Shown: positions 35,210-44,467 of the stretch, piece by piece
Layout: each line of letters opens with the position of its first letter
Numbering within the stretch: position 1 is the first letter of the stretch
From: Hygrocybe punicea
Lineage: Eukaryota; Basidiomycota; Agaricomycetes; Agaricales; Hygrophoraceae
Direction of reading: 5' to 3'
DNA: 64,000 nt
Assembly (NCBI GenBank): GCA_963556145.1
Contig: OY744464.1
Location: 558,001-622,000 of the forward strand
Notes under the pieces: generated by a model
Told to the model about the DNA's origin: nothing
Databases searched by the model: none
What the model saw: the letters and a program-made list of their open reading frames with translations, nothing else
Made by a program: the position numbers and the translations under genes

Positions 35210-38200
35210 GACGTCTTTACACTGCAGTAGCAATACCAAAAATGACCTACGCTGCCGACGTCTGGTACACCCCTACACACAAGCCGCCCAACTGCACTCA
35301 CAAAAGAGGATCGGTAAGAGCAATGCGCGAGCTAACAAAAATCCAGCGAATTGCCCTGATACCTATAACGGGAGCCCTAAGATCCACTCCCAACGATCTG
35401 CTCGACCTTCACGCTGGTACACTTCCCATTGACATACTAATGCACAAAACATGCCACAGATCAATACTCAGAATGGCGACTCTCCCAGCCACACACCCTC
35501 TGTACAAACCACTAAGGAGTTGCACCAGACACCTAGTCGCCAAACACAAGTCCCCCCTCCACATACTCACCCACCTCTACCACATCGACCCTGACAGCAT
35601 CGAACCCATCCGCCCTCTTCCACCACACCATCATATAAATCCAGCCCTTCGTATCTCCATCGCCGGCTCAAAAGAGGACTCCATTCGACAACATGACACC
35701 GACAATGTTGATATAAAAATCTACTCTGATGGTTCCACCCTCGATGGCGGCGTTGGAGCAGCGGCAGTACTATACAGGAATGGGCGCACACAACCAAGGA
35801 TCCTTCACCTGCACCTTGGCTCGAATAAAGACCATCACAACGTCGAAGCAGAGAATCTAGCAGGCGTCCTCGCCCTGCATCTCCTAAATAGCGAAACACT
35901 GCTCTGTAACGTCTCCATTTACATTGACTGCCAATCCACCATCCGCGCCTTACACTCTAACAATACTAACTCGGGTCAATATACGCTAGACATCTTTCGC
36001 AAAGCGGCACAACGGCTCCTCGACACCAACCACCTCCTCACCATCACCATCTCCTGGATATCTAGTCACCACGGCGTCACCGGCAATGAACGCGCTGACA
36101 CCGAAGCCAAACGAGCAGCAAGAGGACTCTCCAGCCCACCCCATGCCCTACCACCCCCTCTCCGCCGGCGTACCTTACCATCCAACATTGTGGCCCTCAA
36201 ACAAGCATTCAGCAAACAACTGGAACAACAATGGAAAGAACTCTGGATACGCTCTCCACGTTATACGCAATTCACACATATAGACCCCGATTTCCCCATC
36301 ACTAAATTTTTAAAAACAATAACTAACTTGACTCGCCCCCAGACAAGGATACTCACACAGCTACGCACGGCCCATCTCCCCCTTAATGCTTACCTGCACA
36401 AGGTTAAAAGGTCCGACACCGACCTCTGCCCCAAATGTGAACAAGCATCAGAAACCATTCACCACTTCCTCTTCGAATGCCCGCTTTACCAAAGACCATG
36501 ACACGCCCTTACTAACGCGCTCAGAACTCACGCCACTTCTCTAACTTATCTCCTAAATCACCATAAAGGGATCAAAGAGCTCATCATATTCGTGCGACGC
36601 ACAGGCCGACTAATAGACCTTTTCGGTGACCTCCGCTCCCCTCATTATAACTAGCTAATAGAAACCCACAGCGTATATCTTCCCCTACAAAAACTAAACA
36701 ACCTGCTCACACACGTCAAGATCACCGCCGCCCACCCTGCGTACACAATCAATACATCGCTACCCCCCTCCATCCAAGCCCCCGATCTCGTCACAACTCC
36801 TCCACCCACACAACGATTTCACTCCACCATAACATCCCGCCTCACTCGACAACACTCCCCACTCCCCGCCCCACCCCACGGCTCCATCTCTGTCGTGCAT
36901 GTCCGTCTCGACGGCCGAGCACTTAACTGGTCCAGACCCCCACATACCAGACCCAAATGCCGGCACCCAACAGGCATCCATTGGCTAGGTGATTAAAACA
37001 GCATGGGAAATGCTGGGACCACAGGGGACTTAATTCGTCGTGGTTGCAATCACAGGTCAAATAGTTCACAGGCAAATCTCATAGCAGCAGTACATTCATA
37101 GCTTCTTCCTCTCTCCGCCTCATCTGTAATGTCCGACATAGGGTAGATCTCTGCAGGACAATAAAATTGACAAAAAGAAAAAAAAAAAAAAAAGCAAGAA
37201 CCTTCGATGCAATCAAGGACTGCCAAGGCCCTGTTTCGGTCACACTCATTTTTGACCCACAAGCACCACCCAAGTACAGCCACTTCAAAAAAGCAATATT
37301 TGGCTATGCGAGCCAAAATGTTCTGGGTTTGTCTCACTATGTTTGCATCAAGCAATGCTGCTATGAATGCAAAGCTTCGGGTTTTCGTCTTCCTTTTGAC
37401 AATCATACACAAATCACGAAACTCAGTTCTGAGATCAATTGTCTATGCTGGGCATCTGCTCTAATGGAACTTGTTTATGACTTCGCCAAGAAGCACATCA
37501 AAGCTCATGGACGGCCCAAATTTGAGATCCCACAGATGCGCTCTATACGCACTGTGCTTGCTGTTGTCAAAGATGGCAAACACGATACATATTTGCTTGA
37601 AGAAGTCATTGACGATGGGTTCGATCGACTTGGAGGTGGTTTTGTGAAATACATTGGCAACAGTTCAGCAAAACCGTACGGTCACCTTCAAGGAGATGTG
37701 GCCTACCGTGCAAAATTTCTTGCATTTTGCCAGCATGCACAATACATCAAAACACAGGGTCTTGCCTTCATTGGTGATTTACAGGGTATGTTTCACTCGC
37801 CAACTGTCTATACACACTATTTACAGTCTTTTCAAGGCGGAAAATCTTTATTAACAGACCCTCAAATCATTACTGCACCGTATGTCCCACATGCTGCTCA
37901 CCCTCAGAAACAGCTCACATCTTTGCAGTGAAACTGGAATGGTATTTTCAGAGGGAAATTTAGCATCTACTCATGCCACGTTCAAGAAAGAACATCCCTG
38001 CAACCACTTCTGTGGATTTTTCGGCCTTGTTCCATTCTCTAACACCAGTAATGACGAGACCAAACTATTCACCTCCAGCACTGAGGCCTCTGTCTCATGG
38101 ATAGCAAATGATGGAAATGGTGGCCTTGTGGATGGTATGGCACCTATGGAGTTCTCAATTCAGTCACGAAGGTCATTGAAGGAATTTTCAGAATAAAAGC

Positions 38201-38270
38201 TCTGTTTCGCAGTCTCTCATAGTTTAGATTTGCTGCCGTAAAAGTGAAATGAAGAGATATATTGTCCATA

Positions 38271-40076
38271 CTACATGAAATTAAGCTCTGGATTGCCCTC
38301 GTCATCCCCCACCTCATCATCTCCTTCATCCTCATCGGTGGTAAAATCAGCATACTTGGGCTCGATTTGTATATCCCCATCTGCAGATTCAGACCCGATC
38401 AAGCCACCAATGTACTGTCCCTTTTGTCCGACTACCTTGCCACCATTGCAAAACGGTTTCATGTTGGGTGATAATTCAATTCCGTTTTTCTGTTTGAGCT
38501 GACTTGCGGAGTCTTGATGGGATGCAAGAATGGTGGTGAGTTCAGCATCCTGAGTGTCTAGAAATTGTTGCAAAAGATTCCGATACACATCCCAAAATGT
38601 GTCCGATGACACAATGGGTCGTCCAAGTTCCATGTAAAGGTTATTTGCACGCTTGTGAAAGAGGGGTGGCACAAGTTCAAAGACAGGGTGGTTAGGTGGA
38701 GCATATTCAGCTTCAACTTCATCGAACACATCCATGGGAACAGGAATCTGAAAATATGATCAGACTTTAGTCGAACAAGAGAAATTTGAATGTTACCTTA
38801 AAGTCAAGCGCCCCAAAATGACTGGGATCAGCACAAATTAGGGCAGGGATGCCATGTGGAAGGATTTTGTTCTTGACTGCATGCGGAGCTGTCCTGTTCT
38901 TGAACCGAACCCACTCATCAATCTCTGCCTGCAGCCATGGGATAGCAACCCATTGAAAAACAAGACTACAAAATGGTGAGCCCATGTTTGGGAAAATATA
39001 TAATGCTTACTTTTCAAGCATTGTTTATATCGTACCACCCATTATGCACACCCAGTTCAAGGATATCTTTGAATCCAGGAGAAAAGTCACGGCGGAAAAC
39101 GGACCATTTAATTTTTGATAAGATATTGTTGTGACCTTTCGCAAAACAATGCTGTAGGGTATCCACAAGTGCTGGATCCAGGCCATGTCGAATTGATGTG
39201 TGGGCATTAGCCACACCATTGTTTTCACAACCAGGATCACTCTGAGTAATGATAGGAACACCTGCAACCAAAATAGTGTTAGGATCAAGCAGGAGAAACT
39301 AGAAAAACACTGCACCGCCAATTCTTCGACAGGTTTCAAGGTAATACCACGCAATAAGCCTTGGGTTTTTATTTGTCCACCAGATTTGTAACCAATTGAT
39401 TTCACCAGAAAAAGCTTCGAGACCAGCATGCAGCCAGAGGCCAAAGCGGCCCCATTTGTCATGCTGGTCTTGCGGCCATACATCATTGACACCAGCAGCC
39501 CAGAAACACCTTCTCCTGAAACCTCGGCTATGCTGACTTTGTACTGCATCACGTTCAACATGATCCAGAAGTTGATTGATAACGCCCCTGTGATATAAAT
39601 GAGGAGACGAAACTAACGTAAAAACACCCACTTACTGGGGCACATGATCCCCATGCAATTCCCTCAGCAATTTGCATATAGACTCTGCACCGCGGAACGG
39701 GAAACACTTGCGAATTTCTCGGACTTTCTCATAAATAGACTCCATCGTGTGGTTTTGTTGACGGGTTGATAACAAACCCCACTTCTTGCGCAGTCGTCGA
39801 AGTGTAATCACGCTAAGGGAAGATAACCATTAGTACACATGCATCATTGATGGCTAACACCTACCTTAAGCCATATTGATCCGTATTGTAGTGGGAATTG
39901 AGAAGCTTTGTAATATCGACATCCTTCAAGCCCAAATTGAAGTAAAAGGTCAGTGGTGCACGAATATCTTCATCCAGTGCTAAAATAAAGGCGTTGTAAT
40001 ATCACGCACTCCCACTTCTAGCAACATAGATAGAAAGGTACTGACGTTGAGGCTTGTGTTGATTTTGTTGAGGCAT
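38271..40076 (-). pseudogene. Integrase-core (DDE-like) protein of the 17-kb element
   Basis: Minus-strand exons are 40076-40046, 39979-39865, 39812-39636, 39587-39316, 39261 to about 39017, about 38966 to about 38804, and one ending at TAA/TGA 38271. GT..AG introns are mostly about 47-66 bp. Start MPQQNQHKPQ; then ITLRRLRKKWGL (helical, possibly DNA binding); the core block VWPQDQHDKWGRFGLWLHAG; IHWL/INWLQIWWTNKNPRL; TQSDPGCENNGVANAHTSIR; WLQAEIDEW; NKILPHGIPALI; PPNHPVFELVPPLF; and an acidic tail. This matches a putative integrase-core family widespread in Agaricomycetes. The Asp residues of DQHD and SDPG are candidate metal ligands. An apparent 2-base loss before the 39016 donor (INNA then TGA) breaks the frame. 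As the only recombinase-like gene between the TIRs, it is the likely mobility enzyme, which is an inference. Confidence 0.75.
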
Positions 40077-40556
40077 TGAGTGTGGGATAGTGATAGTAAA
40101 AAACAAAGGCAGATTCAATGTGGTGTCGTTTCCGTCTTTCTTGTTCGTTCAACGTTCAAGACTTACTTTGGGCTTCAAAAGTTCGCATTTCTCTCCCTCT
40201 ATTTGTTGCATCGTCTAACCTTCGTTGCAAAGCCTCTAGTACACCTTCCTCGAACCATCCCTCTCTTCTTGCGTACCACCCCTTACATCGTCCTCATACC
40301 CTATGAACACGACTTGCCATCCCCATCTGGCCCATCCTTGTGTACCCTCGCACACGCTGTGCCATCCTCGTATCCCCAAACGCCCCCAGCATGCTCCCAG
40401 CATGTCCCCTGCTGCCCCGACACCCTCCTCTACACTCCTGCCCCTGCTGGTCCTCTATAATGGTATCAGAACCTCCCTGCACTCTCTATTCTCTTTTCAC
40501 ACCCTATGTAGCCCCCCCCCCACACGCCCCACCATCCTATAATCCCCAACATGCCC
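40077..40556. other. Spacer between the integrase gene and the right TIR
   Basis: C/T-rich, low-complexity sequence that should contain the integrase promoter. A TGGTATCAGAACCTCC stretch at 40461 looks like an LTR primer-binding site but also echoes CGGTGTCAGAACCTCC within the TIR (40932), so it is better read as a TIR-derived repeat. Confidence 0.45.
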
Positions 40557-41420
40557 ATGCAGAGTGTCTCCATCATCAGGCAGACATTCCCCACTTCCCT
40601 CAATGTGAACCTCCACCCATCGCTTTCTGCACTCAGCTGGCGTCACTCTCGCCCAAGGCCGACAAGACGCTTGATCCGTTTCCGCCCAACTCACCACTTC
40701 CCACCGTATTACCCCACAATGCTCCCAGATGTCCCCTGCACCTCGCCTGCACCCTCCAACACCCACCCGCATCTTCATACTATCCACCTGCCATTTTCAC
40801 CCTCGCACCCTCCCTTTCCACACTGTTTCTGCACTCCCCAGTGCTCTCCACATAGTCATGCACTCCCGCCTAGCACACCATCGGTAGTTCCATAGATCAA
40901 CACCCCTGCATCCACCGGTCCTCCTGTAACGGTGTCAGAACCTCCACACACCCCTCTCTCGTTTCCCCACTCCCCCTCACATCCCTCACCACTTTCCTGC
41001 ACTTCCCGCTTGTGTCTGACCTTCCTATAGCCTCCCACTCCTGCCTGACATCTCTCACACCCTTCTTGTGCCCTCCTGCGCCCTCCACACTATCCCCACA
41101 CTTCCACCATCTTCGGCACCCTCCACATGCTATCACCATCCCCTCCTCGCATCCCCCATGCCCTCTCATGTATTCAGCGGTGTTTTACTCCTCCCATCTC
41201 CCTATGGTCTCCCAATGTCTCTATATCATCCATAGTTCCTCAGATATAGTAGCTTGAATAAATATGTCACTTTCCTGGCCAATTTGATTCCTTGGAAGTC
41301 CCTCATGTATTATAGCAGGTTGGCTTTACATTTCGTATATGTATGTGTACAGTATTCGGGGTCCAGTCATATGACTAAGGTATGCTGAGTTCAATCATAG
41401 GCAGATCACTCCGGGTTGCC
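40557..41420 (-). repeat. Right terminal inverted repeat (864 bp)
   Basis: Inverse of 24096-24959, ending ..CACTCCGGGTTGCC at 41420, directly followed by the ATAATAC duplication. Confidence 0.9.
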
Positions 41421-42670
41421 ATAATACTGGTGCTGTGAATCAAGCTAGTCAAGTTCAATGGTGATATTCCAGTGTAATAGGTAGCAAGGCGAGATATACC
41501 ACGATCGAGAGCATGGAAAATCTTCGTGATTTGTATGCAATGGGAATAAAATTCTCCCCCAGTGTACATATAGTTGGTAAGCCGTTGTACTATAACTTTG
41601 TCAGTTATGACAATGGCCATGATCATGATGAAAGGGCCTGCGATAGACAGCAAGATTCATTGTGGATGCCATCGCGCTTCGTATTGCATACATTAGCCGT
41701 TGTAAAGATAAACTACAACTTCCCAACATACCTGTGGTAGAGCCCAAAAGTGTGTTGTCGAGAGGACTCCCCGAATAAATGGATCACTTCCACCTTTCCC
41801 AATTTCATTCTTGTCTTCTCTTATGGTGAGTAAAATGGTGTCTGCTATGAGTTGGAAAGATAGCTCTTCAAGCGAATCAGTGTTCAGAGGCACAACACGT
41901 TTGGGCTGCATCTTATTGTTGTTGGAAAGTGTGAGGAAAGTATGTCCAATGGCTTTATTCAAATGGGAAAGGCAAGCATCCCTGCGTTCATCTTCGGAGA
42001 TAAATGAAAGAAGACTCAGTGATGAAGTCACTTGAGGCCTGTATCTTGTGATCAGGAACTTTCAAAATTTGGATTACCGATATCATCAAGGAACTGAGCA
42101 AACACAGAATGATAGAACATCATAGGCAAAGTTAATGTATCCCGAAGATGGCCACCAGCGTAGCGCCCATCGTAAATAGGGTCCAGACCCTCTTGCATTT
42201 TGGTGTCGGTGCTAGATTTTTTAGCATAAGAGCACAGTTTGGTACAGCGATAGCAACAGGTAACGGTCTGATGAGCTAGGCATACTCACCAGTAGATGGT
42301 CCTTCCACGATAATGTAGAGACATTTTTCAGCGGGTGGAGCCAGAAAGGCTTCAAACTATTTATCTGTGGGCATAAGTTCGACAGATCCTTCGACCTTCT
42401 TCAGACATTGAATCTACATTCGCGTCGAAATCTACAGCTGGAATGGATACCTTTTGGATATGTCAATATGCAGTATCAACGCGGGCTGCTAAGCTTACTT
42501 ACCTGCCAGAGAACGAGAGCATCAGCAGGAAAGCCATCGAATGTAGGTTTCTTCTTCCTCTGGACCATCTCTTTCAATGTGCTGACAGACTTTGTGTTTG
42601 GAATCGTGACTTCAAAAACATTCTGGGATTCATTGCCGAGGAGCCAACAGTTGAGCTCGCAATCTGTCAT

Positions 42671-42899
42671 GCTGGGAGTTCGTCGTTGTAAATGTAATAA
42701 TTGTATCGATTACCCCCAATGTTGGACAAATTGCATTAGGAAGGTCAGTACCAGGGTCATTTCTCAACGTCGAGAAATGGATTCGTGCCTGAAGCCCAGT
42801 GAAAAGTCCGTCTTGCATAATCAAGTTGGATACTCTAAATCCTTTTATATCTATATTCAACCAGTAAAATTGTTCCAAGTGAAAAGATGATGATTAAAA
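42671..42899. other. Region upstream of the CRN start
   Basis: No gene recognised. The sequence should hold the former CRN promoter. The border with the DIRS-like element lies near 42900 but is not marked by a duplication. Confidence 0.35.
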
Positions 42900-43266
42900 A
42901 TCTCACAAAGGCATACTATGCTCCTGTTCTGGTAGTGACAAAATATTTTGCAAACAGAACAAAAAATGTGAGTCGGTGGATGACATCATCTTTGTTCTTT
43001 GATTAGCAAGACAAGGAAGACTAGTAGTTAGAGGAGCAAGTAGGAGTGAGATTGCATATGTGCAAGAAGAGAAGGAACAAGAAAGTAAGCAGGAAGAGAA
43101 TGGGAGAAAGCAAGAGCTTTCTGGTCCCAACAAAAAACAGCCTGACATAAGGGGGGAACCGAGGTGAGCAGCGAATCCCGATGTAGAATAGGAGGCAATG
43201 ACGCATCGAGTGAAGCTCGGGGCCCAAACGTTAGGAGTTGGCTTAGAAAGGAGACTTACAAGAGGG

Positions 43267-44167
43267 TCAACGGACAGGGGGCATGGTGAAGTGGATGAAG
43301 TTATCCTGGATGGTGGGTGAAGCTTGCATGAAGGGAGCCATGATTTGCGCATGCTTCCTCAAGTACAGGAGGAAGGAGTTGCTGGACCAGCGGCCTTTAG
43401 CTTTTATGACATCAAAGGGGATCCCACGAAGGAGGTATTCGAGGGTGGAGCCAATTCGGATGCCATGGCCCTGAAGAGGGCTAGGAGGAGGGCATGAGCA
43501 GCTTTTGCCATGACTGCAATCATTTTGGATTTTGTGAGGGCATGGGAGCATTCCCATAGCGATAAGCGAAGAGGGGGCCATCAGTTGGGGGGGCATTGAC
43601 AAGGAGGTGGTTGGCTAGGGCTGCCTTTGGATCAGTGAGCCTGTGTTGCTCAGCCCAGGAGAGGTCTTCTTCAGCAGCAGAGGATTTGGTGCGGGGAATA
43701 TGGAAGCAGGTCATCTCCAGGTTGTTCCGATCATGGGTGATGATGACGTGGGCTAGAGTGACGTGGGTGGAGCTGCTGAAGGATGAGGGCTTCAGGGTGG
43801 GGACTGTGAACTCCCTGAGGTGAGCTGTGGTGTAGAAGGTGGTGGTGAGGCAGGCGAAGACAGCAGCGTCGAGGGGGGTGGTGAGCTTGAGTTGGGAGTG
43901 GATGGCCAGCATGTAGTCAATGATGAAGGGATGGCGTGGTTTTCGTTTCAAGGTTACAGGGTGGACCACATCTGCAGCCTTGATAATCACTTCGGTTTCT
44001 GTCCTGTTCGGATGCCAGGGGGAACCATGGATGATGTGCCAGGCGTGGACACCATAGAAGTAGTTGGTGATGGTTTTTGAGGCGTAGGAGCCTGCCAGGG
44101 TGGCAATGAAGGATGAGAGGAGGAGGGCAGAGGCTGGGGCACATTGGTCGTCAGGGATGTTCTTCAA
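43267..44167 (-). pseudogene. DIRS tyrosine recombinase (frameshifted)
   Basis: The N-terminal SAM-like part and core start at 44167 (MKNIPDDQCAPASALLL) and run through SYASKTITNYFYGVHAWHII and FYTTAHLREFTVPTLK, the last containing the first catalytic Arg. After frame breaks near 43520, the C-terminal motifs are GHGIRIGSTLEYLLRG (His-x-x-Arg) and GRWSSNSFLLYLRKH, whose Tyr is the likely nucleophile. Tyrosine recombinases insert the circular DIRS intermediate. All key residues remain visible, but the frames are no longer continuous. Confidence 0.75.
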
Positions 44168-44467
44168 GTCGCAGAAAACATGGAAGAGAAGGAGCCCAGT
44201 GCCATATACCTCCCTTGTGGAAGGGGCAAAGGCGAGCTTGAGGATGTCGGCAATCCGGAAAGGTCTGCAGGGGACAGGTTTATTGGTAGGCCCAAGGGGT
44301 CCAGGGTGTTGTGAGCAGAGGGGGGTCTCCAGACATGCAGCTGGTCCTTAGCGAGGCAATGGGGGCGGAGGGGGGAGGGGAGTAGGGATAATCCTGGGCA
44401 GTAGGGAAGGGAGGCAGGGGGCCGGGAAACTGTGGGGAGAGGGGCATTCCAGCATTGGGCAGGGGGG

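Larger units (their letters stand above)
29427..36654 (+). pseudogene. LINE ORF2: endonuclease, reverse transcriptase, RNase H (interrupted)
   Basis: The APE-type endonuclease runs from MQLNVWQINLNKSAKAHW through ILLLQEPYFD, WCGDFNRHHPLWDEE (29860-29900) and, after the 30007-32174 insert, GTDHLPIH (32290). Reverse transcriptase motifs are KAPGPDGIPN (33030), FLDIEGAFPNAV (33420), GIGQGDPIS (33600) and the catalytic AFVDDAALY (33693-33720). A hAT-like element (34071-35209) follows. RNase H shows YSDGSTLDGG, EAENLAGVLA, IDCQSTIRAL and GNERADTEAK (35720-36110). The end has CPKCEQASETIHHFLFEC (36430). In-frame TGA codons at 33333, 33483, 33858 and 36499 sit where Arg is expected, so the ORF is dead even with the inserts removed. 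Both inserts leave the frame continuous after one duplication is dropped. Confidence 0.9.
27444..37193 (+). mobile_element. Tad-like LINE with RNase H, itself doubly interrupted
   Basis: Two-ORF non-LTR retrotransposon: ORF1 with three zinc knuckles, and ORF2 with endonuclease, reverse transcriptase, RNase H and a C-terminal Cys/His motif. It ends in an A-rich tail (about 37172-37193) and is flanked by AAGCAAGAACCT at 27432-27443 and 37192-37203 (10-12 bp, ambiguous at the poly-A). The length is 9.75 kb including two later insertions (30007-32174 and 34071-35209), leaving about 6.4 kb of LINE. The 3' untranslated part 36655-37171 has no further ORF. The target is an alpha-kinase exon. Confidence 0.92.
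25707..38196 (+). pseudogene. Alpha-type protein kinase gene, split by a LINE
   Basis: Predicted exons are 25707-25902, about 25958-26050, 26110-26468, 26532-26876, 26919-27065, 27121-27310, 27420-27443 joined to 37204-37785, then 37837-37879 and 37929-38196. Introns are 42-109 bp with GT..AG ends. The N-terminal Cys pairs (CQRCKLSF, YVCEGCHQY) resemble a zinc-binding module typical of Agaricomycete alpha-kinases. The alpha-kinase domain follows, with KQCCYECK, EINCLCWASALME, YLLEEVIDD, GNSSAKPYGHLQGD, GDLQGGKSLLTDPQI across a splice, and HPCNHFC. The LINE at 27444-37193 lies inside one exon, and removing it with one duplication restores the frame. One TGA remains in frame at 27259-27261. Alpha-kinases (EF2K/MHCK type) phosphorylate Ser/Thr; the substrate here is unknown. 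It is a gene of the surrounding TIR element. Confidence 0.82.
24092..41420. mobile_element. 17.3-kb element with 864-bp TIRs carrying alpha-kinase and integrase-core genes
   Basis: Inverted repeats at 24096-24959 and 40557-41420 have exactly equal length and are about 97-98% identical by eye. ATAATAC flanks the element at 24085-24091 and 41421-41427. ATAT (24092-24095) lies between the left copy and the TIR and may be part of the left end or filler. The flanks are two parts of one CRN gene, so this is an insertion and not simply an inverted duplication. Between the TIRs lie a short hypothetical ORF, an alpha-kinase gene (plus) and an integrase-core gene (minus), facing each other. Subtracting the LINE in the alpha-kinase leaves about 7.6 kb. 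TIR length recalls Mutator-like elements, but the 7-bp duplication and gene content do not clearly fit a class I know. Confidence 0.8.
22320..42670 (-). pseudogene. Crinkler (CRN)-type gene with kinase-like C-terminus, in three pieces
   Basis: Piece 1 (42670-41428) starts with a CRN header-like exon (42670-42503, 56 codons, with FPADALVLWQ just before a GTAAGT donor). It continues through LDPIYDGRYAGGHLRD (near 42170), GGSDPFIRG (near 41780) and LLSIAGPFIMIM (near 41640). Piece 2 (24084-23800) carries FIVVKFVGRYG and MVVMEW. Piece 3 (22440-22320) carries the kinase-like catalytic-loop motif VFGDLRLQNVMV. Pieces 1 and 2 are separated by a 17.3-kb element with a 7-bp duplication, and pieces 2 and 3 by a 1.35-kb fold-back with a 6-bp duplication. 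Pieces 2 and 3 join in frame. Extra frameshifts, a TAG in piece 1 and a missing 3' end show the gene is dead. Fungal CRN proteins are thought to be nuclear effectors or conflict proteins. The role here is unknown. Confidence 0.75.

Noticed and set aside
40461..40476. TGGTATCAGAACCTCC, resembling a Copia primer-binding site
   Set aside because: No LTR ends beside it, and a variant lies within the long TIR. It is explained as a TIR-related repeat.
24092..41420. Simple segmental inverted duplication instead of an insertion
   Set aside because: The flanks are the two parts of one CRN gene and carry the same ATAATAC, which an inverted duplication would not produce.
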